A stretch of 64,000 nucleotides of DNA, from contig CAKKTE020000256.1 in the NCBI GenBank assembly GCA_920105625.2, positions 45,911-109,910 on the forward strand, written 5' to 3'. The notes under the pieces are model-generated. The model had not been told where the DNA came from and did no database searches. It saw only the letters and a program-made list of their open reading frames with translations. Position numbers and translations under genes: made by a program. Source of the DNA: Clusia tigrina (Eukaryota; Arthropoda; Insecta; Diptera; Clusiidae). Positions 1-12,158 of this stretch are shown here, one piece after another; position 1 is the stretch's first letter, and every line of letters starts with the position of its first letter.

Positions 1-785
1 TGACAAGAGGCTCGAGTACTTTATTGTTACAAAACTTCAAGGTTTTTTGACGCTCCAGTAAAAAGATACAAACATTTGTATGTTGCAAACTTTGATAGGT
101 GTAGGACGTACCGTATAGAAGTTAGGGCCATTTGAAGTTTTATCAGTGTTTGATTTGGGAGTCAATGGTAGCATAGCTTTGAGCGATGGCTTAAATTGAC
201 AAGAGGCTCGAGTACTTTATTGTTACAATATTTCAAGGTTTTATGACGCTCCAGTAAAAAGATACAAGCATTTGTATGTTGCAAACTTTGATAGGTGTAG
301 GACGTACCGTATAGAAGTTAGGACCATTTGAAGTTTTCTCAGTGTTTGATTTGGGACTAAATGGTAGCATAGCTTTGAGCGATGGTTTCAATTGACAAGA
401 GGCTCGAGTACTTTATTGTTACAAAACTTCAAGATTTTATGACGCTCCAGTAAAAAGATACAAGTGTTTGTATGTTGCAAACTTTGATAGGTGTAGGACG
501 TACCGTAAAGATGTTAGGGGCGTTTGAAGTTTTATCAGTGTTTGATTTGGAACTCTAGGGTAGCATAGCTTTGAGCGATAGCTTAAATTGACAAGAGGGT
601 CGAGTACTTTATTGTTACAAAATTTCAAGGTTTTATGACGCTCCAGTAAAAAGTTACAAGCATTTGTATGTTGCAAACTTTGGTAGGTGTAGGACGTACC
701 GTAAAGAAGTTAGGGGCGTTTGAAGTTTTATCAGTGTTTGATTTGGGACTCTAGGGTAGCATAGCTTTGAGCGATAGCTTAAATT
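1..785 (+). repeat. Local duplication, copy 1 (four monomers)
   Basis: This stretch corresponds to 1,569-2,155, which lacks one monomer. The first monomer shares the run 'ggttttttgacg' (about 43 and 1,609) and 'gagtcaatgg' with its partner at an offset of 1,568 bp (8 monomers). From 393 on the offset drops to 1,372 bp (7 monomers), with shared 'gtaaagatgttaggggcg' and 'gagggtcgag'. Monomer 197-392 has no counterpart in copy 2. Confidence 0.7.
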
Positions 786-1568
786 GGCAAGAGGCTCGGG
801 TACTTCATTGTTACAAAATTTCAAGGTTTTATGGCGCTCCAGTAAAAAGTTACAAGCATTTGAATGTTGCGAACTTTGATAGGTGTAGGACGTACTGTAA
901 AGAAGTTAGGGGCGTTTGAAGTTTTATCAGTGTTTGATTTGGGACTCAAGGGTAGCATAGCTTTGAGCAATAGCTTAAATTGACAAGAGGTTCGGGTACT
1001 TTATTGTTACAAAATTTCAAGGTTTTATGACGCTCCAGTAAAAAGTTACAAGCATTTGAATGTTGCCAACTTTGATAGGTGTAGGACGTACCGTATAGAA
1101 GTTAGGGCCATTTGAAGTTTTATCAGTGTTTGATTTGGGACTCAAGGGTAGCATAGCTTTGAGCGATGGCTTAAATTGACAAGAGGCTCGAGTACTTTAT
1201 TGTTACAAAACTTCAAGGTTTTATGACGCTCCAGTAAAAAGTTCCAAGCATTTGAATGTTGCGAACTTTGATAGGTGTAGGACGTACTGTAAAGAATTTA
1301 GGGGCGTTTGAAGTTTTATCAGTGTTTGATTTGGGACTCAAGGGTAGCATAGCTTTGAGCGATAGCTTAAATTGACAAGAGGCTCGAGTACTTTATTGTT
1401 ACAAAATTTCAAGGTTTTATGACGCTCCAGTAAAAAGATACAAACATTTGTATGTTGCAAACTTTGATAGGTGTAGGACGTACCGTAAAGAAGTTAGGGG
1501 CGTTTGCAGTTTTATCAGTGTTTGATTTGGGACTCAAGGGTAGCATAGCTTTGAGTGATGGCTTAAAT

Positions 1569-2155
1569 TGACAAGAGGCTCGAGTACTTTATTGTTACAA
1601 AACTTCAAGGTTTTTTGACGCTCCAGTAAAAAGATACAAGCATTTGTATGTTGCAAACTTTGATAGGTGTAGGACGTACCGTATAGAAGTTAGGGCCATT
1701 TGAAGTTTTATCAGTGTTTGATTTGGGAGTCAATGGTAGCATAGCTTTGAGCGATGGCTTAAATTGACAAGAGGCTCGAGTACTTTATTGTTGCAAAACT
1801 TCAAGGTTTTATGACGCTCCAGTAAAAAGATACAAGCATTTGTATGTTGCAAACTTTGATAGGTGTAGGACGTACCGTAAAGATGTTAGGGGCGTTTGAA
1901 GTTTTATCAGTGTTTGAATTGGGACTCTAGGGTAGCATAGCTTTGAGCGATAGCTTAAATTGACAAGAGGGTCGAGTACTTTATTGTTACAAAATTTCAA
2001 GGTTTTATGACGCTCCAGTAAAAAGTTACAAGCATTTGTATGTTGCAAACTTTGATAGGTGTAGGACGTACCGTAAAGAAGTTAGGGGCGTTTGAAGTTT
2101 TATCAGTGTTTGATTTGGGACTCTAGGGTAGCATAGCTTTGAGCGATGGCCTAAA
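1569..2155 (+). repeat. Local duplication, copy 2 (three monomers)
   Basis: Partner of 1-785, missing the monomer equivalent to 197-392. It shares the T-rich variant 'ggttttttgacg' with the first monomer and the 'gtaaagatgttagg' variant with the third. Copies differ by scattered substitutions, so this duplication looks older than those at 3.5-5.5 and 7.4-10.6 kb. Confidence 0.65.
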
Positions 2156-2744
2156 TTGACAAGAGGCTCGAGTACTTTATTGTTACAAAATTTCCAGGTT
2201 TTATGACGCTCCACTAAAAAGTTACAAGCATTTGAATGTTGCCAACTGTGATAGGTGTAGGACGTACCGTAAAGAAGTTAGGGGCGTTTGAAGTTTTATC
2301 AGTGTTTGATTTGGGACTCAAGGGTAGCATAGCTTTGAGCGATAGCTTAAATTGACAAGAGGCTCGGGTACTTTATTGTTACAAAATTTCAAGGTTTTAT
2401 GACGCTCCAGTAAAAAGTTACAAGCATTTGTATGTTGCCAACTTTGATAGGTGTAGGACGTACCGTATAGAAGTTAGGACCATTTGAAGTTTTATCAGTG
2501 TTTGATTTGGGACGAAAGGGTAGCATAGCTTTGAGCGATGGCTTAATTTGACAAGAGGCTCGAGTACTTTATTGTTGCAAAACTTCAAGGTTTTATGACG
2601 CTCCAGTAAAAAGATACAAGCATTTGTATGTTGCAAACTTTGATAGGTGTAGGACGTACCGTAAAGATGTTAGGGCCATTTGAAGTTTTATCAGTGTTTG
2701 ATTTGGGAGTCAATGGTAGCATAGCTTTGAGCGATAGCTTAAAT

Positions 2745-2939
2745 TGACAAGAGGGTCGAGTACTTTATTGTTACAAAATTTCAAGGTTTTATGACGCTCC
2801 TTAAAAAGTTACAAGCATTTGTATGTTGCAAACTTTGATAGGTGTAGGACGTACCGTAAAGAAGTTAGGGGCGTTTGAAGTTTTATCAGTGGTCGATTTG
2901 GGACTCAAGGGTAGCATAGTTTTGAGCGATAGCTTTAAT
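2745..2939 (+). repeat. 195-bp monomer with 1-bp loss
   Basis: The usual 'gctccagtaaaaag' reads 'gctccttaaaaag' near 2,797, one base short. Monomer starts before (2,745) and after (2,940) confirm the phase change. Confidence 0.85.
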
Positions 2940-3464
2940 TGACAAGAGGCTCGAGTACTTCATTGTTACAAAATTTCAAGGTTTTATGACGCTCCAGTAA
3001 AAAGATACTAGCATTTGTATGCTGCAAACTTTGATAGGTGTAGGACGTACCGTATAGAAGTTAGGGCCATTTGAAGTTTTACCAGTGTTTGATTTGGGAC
3101 TCAAGGGTAGCATAGCTTTGAGCGATGGCTTAAATTGACAAGAGGCTCGAGTACTTTATTGTTACAAAATTTCAAGGTTTTATGACGCTCCAGTAAAAAG
3201 ATACAAGCATTTGTATGTTGCAAACTTTGATAGGTGTAGGACGTACCGTAAAGAAGTTAGGGGCGTTTGAAGTTTTATCAGTGTTTGATTTGGGACTCTA
3301 GGGTAGCATAGTTTTGAGCGATAACTTAAATTGACAAGATGCTCGAGTACTTTATTGTTACAAAATTTCAAGGTTTTATGACGCTCCACTAAAAAGTTAC
3401 AAGCATTTGAATGTTGCCAACTTTGATAGGTGTAGGACGTACCGTATAGAAGTTAGGGCCAGTT

Positions 3465-5473
3465 GAAGTTTTATCAGTGTTTGATTTGGGACTCTAGGGT
3501 AGCATAGCTTTGAGCGAGAGCTTAAATTGACAAGAGGCTCGAGTACTTTATTGTTACAAAACTTCAAGGTTTTATGACGCTCCAGTAAAAAGTTACAAGC
3601 ATTTGTATGTTGCAAACTTTGATAGGTGTAGGACGTACCGTAAAAAAGTTAGGGGCGTTTGAAGTTTTATCAGTGTTTGATTTGGGACTCAATGGTAGCA
3701 TAACTTTGAGCGATGGCTTAAATTAACAAGAGGCTCGTGTACTTTATTGTTACAAAATTTCAAGGTTTTATGACGCTCCAGTAAAAAGATACAAGCAGTT
3801 GTATGTTGCAAACTTTGATAGGTGTAGGACGTACCGTATAGAAGTTAGGGCCATTTGAAGTTTTATCAGTGTTTGATTTTGGACTCAAGGGTAGCATAGC
3901 TTTGAGCGATGGCTTAAATTGACAAGAGGCTCGAGTACTTTATTGTTACAAAACTTCAAGGTTTTATGACGCTCCAGTAAAAAGATACAAGCATTTATAT
4001 GTTGCAAACTTTGATAGGTGTAGGACGTACCGTATAGAAGTTAGGGCCATTTGAAGTTTTATCAGTGTTTGATTTGGGACTCAAGGGTAGCATAGCTTTG
4101 AGCGATAGCTTAAATTGACAAGAGTCTCGGGTACTTTATTGTTACAAAATTTCAAGGTTTTATGACGCTCCAGTAAAAAGTTAGAAGCATTTGAATGTTG
4201 CCAACTTTGTAGGTGTAGGACGTACCACAAAGAAGTTAGGGGCGTTTGAAGTTTTATCAGTGTTTGATTTGGGACTCAAGGGTAGCATAGCTTTGAGCGA
4301 TAGCTTAAATTGACAAGAGGCTCGGGTACTTTATTGTTACAAAATTTCAAGGTTTTATGACGCTCCAGTAAAAAGTTACAAGCATTTGTATGTTGCAAAC
4401 TTTGATAGATGTAGGACGTACCGTAAAGATGTTAGGGGCGTTTGAAGTTTTATCAGTGTTTGATTTGGGACTCTAGGGTAGCATAGCTTTGAGCGAGAGC
4501 TTAAATTGACAAGAGGCTCGAGTACTTTATTGTTACAAAACTTCAAGGTTTTATGACGCTCCAGTAAAAAGTTACAAGCATTTGTATGTTGCAAACTTTG
4601 ATAGGTGTAGGACGTACCGTAAAAAAGTTAGGGGCGTTTGAAGTTTTATCAGTGTTTGATTTGGGACTCAATGGTAGCATAACTTTGAGCGATGGCTTAA
4701 ATTGACAAGAGGCTCGTGTACTTTATTGTTACAAAATTTCAAGGTTTTATGACGCTCCAGTAAAAAGATACAAGCAGTTGTATGTTGCAAACTTTGATAG
4801 GTGTAGGACGTACCGTATAGAAGTTAGGGCCATTTGAAGTTTTATCAGTGTTTGATTTTGGACTCAAGGGTAGCATAGCTTTGAGCGATGGCTTAAATTT
4901 ACAAGAGGCTCGAGTACTTTATTGTTACAAAATTTCAAGGTTTTATGACGCTCCAGTAAAAAGATACAAGCATTTATATGTTGCAAACTTTGATAGGTGT
5001 AGGACGTACCGTATAGAAGTTAGGGCCATTTGAAGTTTTATCAGTGTTTGATTTGGGACTCAAGGGTAGCATAGCTTTGAGCGATAGCTTAAATTGACAA
5101 GAGTCTCGGGTACTTTATTGTTACAAAATTTCAAGGTTTTATGACGCTCCAGTAAAAAGTTAGAAGCATTTGAATGTTGCCAACTTTGTAGGTGTAGGAC
5201 GTACCACAAAGAAGTTAGGGGCGTTTGAAGTTTTATCAGTGTTTGATTTGGGACTCAAGGGTAGCATAGCTTTGAGCGATAGCTTAAATTGACAAGAGGC
5301 TCGGGTACTTTATTGTTACAAAATTTCAAGGTTTTATGACGCTCCAGTAAAAAGTTACAAGCATTTGTATGTTGCAAACTTTGATAGATGTAGGACGTAC
5401 CGTAAAGATGTTAGGGGCGTTTGAAGTTTTATCAGTGTTTGATTTGGGACTCTAGGGTAGCATAGCTTTGAGC
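3465..5473 (+). repeat. Tandem duplication with 979-bp period (five monomers)
   Basis: Two adjacent copies of a five-monomer block, about 3,465-4,443 and 4,444-5,422, with identity running on to about 5,473. Shared rare variants fix the period: 'taaaaaagtt' at 3,641 and 4,620, 'acaagcagtt' at 3,791 and 4,770, and the 1-bp-deleted 'ccaactttgtagg' at 4,201 and 5,180. The period is 979 rather than 980 because that deletion lies within the unit. Left and right limits are where the copies stop agreeing ('gagagc' versus 'gatagc' on the right). Confidence 0.88.
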
Positions 5474-5938
5474 GATAGCTTAAATTGACAAGAGGGTCGA
5501 GTACTTTATTGTTACAAAATTTCAAGGTTTTATGACGCTCCAGTAAAAAGTTACAAGCATTTGTATGTTGCAAACTTTGATAGGTGTAGGACGTACCGTA
5601 AATAAGTTAGGGGCGTTTGAAGTTTTATCAGTGTTTGGTTTGGGACTCTAGGGTAGCATAGCTTTGAGCGATGGCCTAAATTGACAAGAGGCTCGAGTAC
5701 TTCATTGTTACAAAATTTCAAGGTTTTACGACGCTCCAGTAAAAAGTTACAAGCATTTGAATGTTGCCAACTTTGATAGGTGTAGGACGTACCGTATAGA
5801 AGTTAGGGCCATTTGAAGTTTTATCAGTGTTTGATATGGGACTCAAGGGTAGCATAGCTTTGAGCGATGGCTTAAATTGACAAGAGGCTCGAGTACTTTA
5901 TTGTTACAAATTTTCAAGGTTTTATGACGCTCCCGTAA

Positions 5939-6140
5939 AACGATACAAGCATTTGTATGTTGCAAACTTTGATAGGTGTAGGACGTACCGTATAGAAGTT
6001 GGGGCCATTTGAAGTTTAAAGTTACAAGCATTTGAAGTGTTTGATTTGGGACTCAAGGGTAGAATAGCTTTGAGCGATGGCTTAAATTGACAAGAGGCTC
6101 GAGTACTTTATTGTTACAAAATTTCAAGTCATAACGCTCC
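5939..6140 (+). repeat. Rearranged stretch: templated insertion and short deletion
   Basis: At 6,018-6,036 the usual 5-bp 'tatca' between 'gaagttt' and 'gtgtttgat' is replaced by a 19-bp segment identical to monomer positions about 63-81 as found at 5,743-5,761, a net gain of 14 bp. At 6,121-6,140 the 'ggttttatga' part is shortened to 'gtcataa', a loss of 3 bp. The matching variant 'gatatggg' at 5,833 and 6,432 is 599 bp apart (3 x 196 + 11), which confirms both changes. Confidence 0.85.
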
Positions 6141-7361
6141 AGTAAAAAGTTACAAGCATTTGTATGTTGCAAACTTTGATAGGTGTAGGACGTACCGTAT
6201 AGAAGTTAGGGCCATTTGAAGTTTTATCAGTATTTGATTTGGGAGTCAATGGTAGCATAGCTTTGAGCGATGGCTTAAATTGACAAAAGGGTCGAGTACT
6301 TTATTCTTACAAAATTTCAAGGTTTTATGACGCTCCAGTAAAAAGTTACAAGCATTTGAATGTTGCCAACTTTGATAGGTGTAGGACGTACCGTATAGAA
6401 GTTAGGGCCATTTGAAGTTTTATCAGTGTTTGATATGGGACTCAAGGGTAGCATAGCTTTGAGCGATGGCTTAAATTGACAAGAGGCTCGAGTACTTTAT
6501 TGTTCCAAAATTTCAGGGTTTTATGACGCTCCAGTAAAAAAATACAAACATTTGTATGTTGCAAACTTTGATAGGTGTAGGACGTACCGTATAGAAGTTA
6601 GGGCCATTTGAAGTTTTATCAGTGTTTGATTTGGGAGTCAATGGTAGCATAGCTTTGAGCGATGGCTTAAATTGACAAGAGGCTCGAGTACTTTATTGTT
6701 ACAAAATTTCAAGGTTTTATGACGCTCCAGTAAAAAGATACAAGCATTTGTATGTTGCGAACTTTGATAGGTGTAGGACGTACCGTATAGAAGTTAGGGT
6801 CATTTGAAGTTTTATAAGTGTTTGGTTTGGGACTCAAGGGTAGCATAGTTTTGAGCGATTGCTTTAATCGACAAGAGGGTCGAGTACTTCATTGTTACAA
6901 AATTTCAAGGTTTTATGACGCTCCAGTAAAAAGATACAAGCATTTGTATGCTGCCTACTTTGATAGGTGTAGGACGTACCGTATTGAAGTTAGGGCCATT
7001 TGAAGTTTTACCAGTGTTTGATTTGGGACTCAAGGGTAGCATAGCTTTGAGCGATGGCTTAAATTGACAAGAGGCTCGAGTACTTTATTGTTACAAAATT
7101 TGAAGGTTTTATGACGCTCCAGTAAAAAGATACAAGCATTTGTATGTTGCAAACTTTGATAGGTGTAGGACGAACCGTATAGAAGTTAAGGCCATTTGAA
7201 GTTTTATCAGTGTTTCATTTGGGACTCAAGGGTAGCATAGCTTTTAGCGATAGCTTAAATTGACAAGAGGCTCGGGTACTTTATTGTTACAAAATTTCAA
7301 GGTTTTATGACGCTCCAGTAAAAAGTTACAAGCATTTGAATGTAGCCAACTTTGATAGGTG

Positions 7362-10300
7362 TAGGACGTACCGTAAAGAAGTTAGGGGCGTTTGAAGTTT
7401 TATCAGTGTTTGATTTGGGACTCAAGGGTAGCATAGCTTTGAGCGATGGCTTAAATTGACAAGAGGCTCGAGTACTTTATTGTTACAAAACTTCAAGGTT
7501 TTATGACGCTCCAGTAAAATAATACAAGCATTTGTATGTTGCAAACTTTGATAGGTGTAGGACGTACCGTATAGAAGTTAGGGCCATTTGAAGTTTTATC
7601 AGTGTTTGATTTGGGAGTCAATGGTAGTATAGCTTTGAGCGATGGCTTAAATTGACAAGAGGCTCGAGTACTTCATTGTTACAAAATTTCAAGGTTTTAT
7701 GACGCTCCAGTAAAAAGATACAAGCATTTGTATGTTGCAAACTTTGATAGGTGTAGGACGTACCGTATAGAAGTTAGGACCATTTGAAGTTTTATCAGTG
7801 TTTAATTTGGAACTCAAGGGTAGCATAGCTTTGAGCGATGGCTTAAATTGACAAGAGGCTCGAGTACTTTATTGTTACAAAATTTCACGGTTTTATGACG
7901 CTCCAGTAAAAAGTTACAAGCATTTGAATGTTGCCAACATTGATAGGTGTAGGACGTACCACAAAGAAGTTAGGGGCGTTTGAAGTTTTATCAGTGTTTG
8001 ATTTGGGACTCAAGGGTAGCATAGCTTTGAGAGATAGCTTAAATTGACAAGAGGGTCGAGTACTTTATTGTTACAAAATTTCAAGGTTTTATGACGCTCC
8101 AGTAAAAAGTTACAAGCATTTGTATGTTACAAACTTTGATAGGTGTAGGACGTACCGTAAAGAAGTTAGGGGCGTTTGAAGTTTTATCAGTGTTTGATTT
8201 GGGAATCTAGGGTAGCATAGCTTTGAGCGATGTCCTAAATTGACAAGAGGCTCGAGTACTTTATTGTTACAAAACTCAAGGTTTTATGACGCTCCAGTAA
8301 AAAGTTACAAGCATTTGTATGTTGCGAACTTTGATAGGTGTAGGACGTACCGTATAGAAGTTAGGGTCATTTGAAGTTTTATCAGTGTTTGATTTGGGAC
8401 TCAAGGGTAGCATAGTTTTGAGCGATAGCTGTAATTGACAAGAGGCTGGGGTACTTTATTGTTACAAAATTTCAAGGTTTTATGACGCTCCAGTAAAAAG
8501 TTACAAGCATTTGAATGTTGCCAACTTTGATAGGTGTAGGACGTACCGTATAGAAGTTAGGGCCATTTGAAGTTTTACCAGTGTTTGATTTGGGACTCAA
8601 GGGTAGCATAGCTTTGAGCGATGGCTTAAATTGACAAGAGGCTCGAGTACTTTATTGTTACAAAATTTCAAGGTTTTATGACGCTCCAGTAAAAAGATAC
8701 AAGCATTTGTATGTTGCAAACTTTGATAGGTGTAGGACGAACCGTATAGAAGTTAGGGCCATTTGAAGTTTTATCAGTGTTTGATTTGGGACTCAAGGGT
8801 AGCATAGTTTTGAGCGATAACTTAAATTGACAAGAGGCTCAGGTTCTTTATTGTTACAAAATTTCAAGGTTTTATGACGCTCCAGTAAAAAGTTACAAGC
8901 ATTTGAATGTTGCCAACTTTGATAGGTGTTGGACGTACCGTAAAGAAGTTAGGGGCGTTTGAAGTTTTATCAGTGTTTGATTTGGGACTCAAGGGTAGCA
9001 TAGCTTTGAGCGATGGCTTAAATTGACAAGAGGCTCGAGTACTTTATTGTTACAAAACTTCAAGGTTTTATGACGCTCCAGTAAAATAATACAAGCATTT
9101 GTATGTTGCAAACTTTGATAGGTGTAGGACGTACCGTATAGAAGTTAGGGCCATTTGAAGTTTTATCAGTGTTTGATTTGGGAGTCAATGGTAGTATAGC
9201 TTTGAGCGATGGCTTAAATTGACAAGAGGCTCGAGTACTTCATTGTTACAAAATTTCAAGGTTTTATGACGCTCCAGTAAAAAGATACAAGCATTTGTAT
9301 GTTGCAAACATTGATAGGTGTAGGACGTACCGTATAGAAGTTAGGACCATTTGAAGTTTTATCAGTGTTTAATTTGGAACTCAAGGGTAGCATAGCTTTG
9401 AGCGATGGCTTAAATTGACAAGAGGCTCGAGTACTTTATTGTTACAAAATTTCACGGTTTTATGACGCTCCAGTAAAAAGTTACAAGCATTTGAATGTTG
9501 CCAACATTGATAGGTGTAGGACGTACCACAAAGAAGTTAGAGGCGTTTGAAGTTTTATCAGTGTTTGATTTGGGACTCAAGGGTAGCATAGCTTTGAGAG
9601 ATAGCTTAAATTGACAAGAGGGTCGAGTACTTTATTGTTACAAAATTTCAAGGTTTTATGACGCTCCAGTAAAAAGTTACAAGCATTTGTATGTTACAAA
9701 CTTTGATAGGTGTAGGACGTACCGTAAAGAAGTTAGGGGCGTTTGAAGTTTTATCAGTGTTTGATTTGGGAATCTAGGGTAGCATAGCTTTGAGCGATGT
9801 CCTAAATTGACAAGAGGCTCGAGTACTTTATTGTTACAAAACTCAAGGTTTTATGACGCTCCAGTAAAAAGTTACAAGCATTTGTATGTTGCGAACTTTG
9901 ATAGGTGTAGGACGTACCGTATAGAAGTTAGGGTCATTTGAAGTTTTATCAGTGTTTGATTTGGGACTCAAGGGTAGCATAGTTTTGAGCGATAGCTGTA
10001 ATTGACAAGAGGCTGGGGTACTTTATTGTTACAAAATTTCAAGGTTTTATGACGCTCCAGTAAAAAGTTACAAGCATTTGAATGTTGCCAACTTTGATAG
10101 GTGTAGGACGTACCGTATAGAAGTTAGGGCCATTTGAAGTTTTACCAGTGTTTGATTTGGGACTCAAGGGTAGCATAGCTTTGAGCGATGGCTTAAATTG
10201 ACAAGAGGCTCGAGTACTTTATTGTTACAAAATTTCAAGGTTTTATGACGCTCCAGTAAAAAGATACAAGCATTTGTATGTTGCAAACTTTGATAGGTGT

Positions 10301-10579
10301 AGGACGAACCGTATAGAAGTTAGGGCCATTTGAAGTTTTATCAGTGTTTGATTTGGGACTCAAGGGTAGCATAGTTTTGAGCGATAACTTAAATTGACAA
10401 GAGGCTCAGGTTCTTTATTGTTACAAAATTTCAAGGTTTTATGACGCTCCAGTAAAAAGTTACAAGCATTTGAATGTTGCCAACTTTGATAGGTGTTGGA
10501 CGTACCGTAAAGAAGTTAGGGGCGTTTGAAGTTTTATCAGTGTTTGATTTGGGACTCAAGGGTAGCATAGCTTTGAGCG
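7362..10579 (+). repeat. Tandem duplication with 1,567-bp period (eight monomers)
   Basis: Copy 1 spans about 7,362-8,928 and copy 2 about 8,929-10,495; the match runs on to about 10,579. Shared rare variants at an offset of exactly 1,567 bp include 'ccagtaaaat' (7,511 and 9,078), the 1-bp-deleted 'aaaactcaag' (8,271 and 9,838) and 'gaggctgggg' (near 8,441 and 10,008). The copies differ at few positions that I saw, for example 'gcaaactttg' versus 'gcaaacattg' at about 9,308 and 'gttagggg' versus 'gttagagg' at about 9,538. It is therefore a recent event. Confidence 0.9.
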
Positions 10580-11178
10580 ATAGCTTAAATTGACAAGAGG
10601 CTCGGGTACTTTATTGTTACAAAATTTCAAGGTTTTATGACGCTCCAGTAAAAAGTTACAAGCATTTGTATGTTGCAAACTTTGATAGGTGTAGGATGTA
10701 CCGTATAGAAGTTAGGGCCATTTGAAGTTTTATCAGTGTTTGATTTGGGACTCAAGGGTAGCATAGCTTTGAGCGATGGCTTAAATTGACAAGAGGCTCG
10801 AGTACTCTATTGTTACAAAATTTCAAGGTTTTGTGACGCTCCAGTAAAAAGTTACAAGCATTTGTATGTTGCCAACTTTGATAGGTGTAGGACGTACCGT
10901 AAAGAAGTTAGGGGCGTTTGAACTTTTATCAGTGTTTGATTTGGGACTCAAGGGTAGCATACCTTTGAGCGATAGCTTAAATTGACAAGAGGCTCGGGTA
11001 CTTTATTGTTACAAAATTTCAAGGTTTTATGACGCTCCAGTAAAAAGTTACAAGCATATGTATGTTGCAAACTTTGATAGGTGTAGGACGTACCGTATAG
11101 AAGTTAGGGCTATTTGAAGTTTTATCAGTGTTTGATTTGGGACTCTAGGGTAGCATAGCTTTGAGCGATGGCTAAAAT

Positions 11179-12158
11179 TGATAAAATGCTCGAGTACTTT
11201 ATTGTTACAAAATTTCAAGGTTTTATGACGCTCCAGTAAAAAGTTACAAGCATTTGTACGTTGCAAACTTCGATAGGTGTAGGACGTACCGTAAAGAAGT
11301 TAGGGGCGTTTGAAGTTTTATCAGTGTTTGATTTAGGACTCAAGGGTAGCATAGCTTTGAGCGATGGCTTAAATTGACAAGAGGCTCGAGTACTTTATTG
11401 TTACAAAATTTCAAGTTTTTATGACGCTCCAGTAAAAAGTTACAAGCATTTGAATGTTGCAAACTTTGATAGGTGTAGGACGTACCGTATAGAAGTTAGG
11501 GCCATTTGAAGTTTTATCAGTGTTTGATTTTGGACTCTAGGGTAGCATAGCTTTGAGCGATGGCTTAAATTTAAAAGAGGCTCTAGTACTTTATTGTTAC
11601 AAAATTTCAACGTTTTATGACGCTCCAGTAAAAAGTTACAAGCATTTGTATGTTGCAAACTTTGATAGGTGTAGGATGTACCGTAAAGAAGTTAGGGGCG
11701 TTTGAAGTTTTATCAGGGTTTGATTTGGGACTCAAGGGTAGCATAGCTTTGAGCGATGGCTTAAATTGACAAGAGGCTCGAGTACTTTATTGGTACAAAA
11801 CTTCAAGGTTTTATGACGCTCCAGTAAAAAGATACAAGCATTTGTATGTTGCAAACTTTGATAGGTGTAGGACGTACCGTAAAGAAGTTAGGGGCGTTTG
11901 AAGTTTTATCAGTGTTTGATTTGGGACTCTAGGGTAGCATAGCTTTGAGCGAGAGCTTAAATTGACAAGAGGGTCGAGTACTTTATTGTTACAAAATTTC
12001 AAGGTTTTATGACGCTCCAGTAAAAAGTTACAAGCATTTGTATGTTGCGAACTTTGATAGGTGTAGGACGTACCGTATAGAAGTTAGGGGCGTTTGAAGT
12101 TTTATCAGTGTTTGATTTGGGACTCTAGGGTAGCATAGCTTTGAGCGATGGCTTAAAT
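11179..12158 (+). repeat. Proto-HOR unit 1 (M-A'-C-B-A-like), 980 bp
   Basis: Monomers start at 11,179 (M, 'tgataaaatgctcg'), 11,375 (A'-like, ends 'ttttggactctagg'), 11,571 (C-like, with the odd 'ttaaaagaggctctag'), 11,767 (B-like, 'taaaaagata' and 'ctctagg') and 11,963 (A-like, 'gagggtcgag' and 'gttgcgaac'). It is the least typical of the four units: the C, B and A members lack several of the later diagnostic bases. Confidence 0.75.

Larger units (their letters stand above)
1..10982 (+). repeat. Zone I: divergent monomers with local duplications
   Basis: About 56 monomers, more different from one another than those after 18 kb. Variants confined to this zone and the next include 'gaatgttgccaac', 'gaggctcgggtac' and 'accacaaag'. 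No single higher-order period runs through the zone. It holds separate multi-monomer duplications at 1-2,155, 3,465-5,473 and 7,362-10,579. Apart from the repeat I see nothing: no gene, RNA or mobile element. It resembles the older, less homogenised flank of a satellite array. Confidence 0.85.

Noticed and set aside
1..196. Shorter sub-repeats inside the monomer (recurring 'tttga' and 'gttttat')
   Set aside because: The copies are 4-8 bp, irregularly spaced and not supported by longer alignment. I cannot show that the monomer arose from a smaller repeat.
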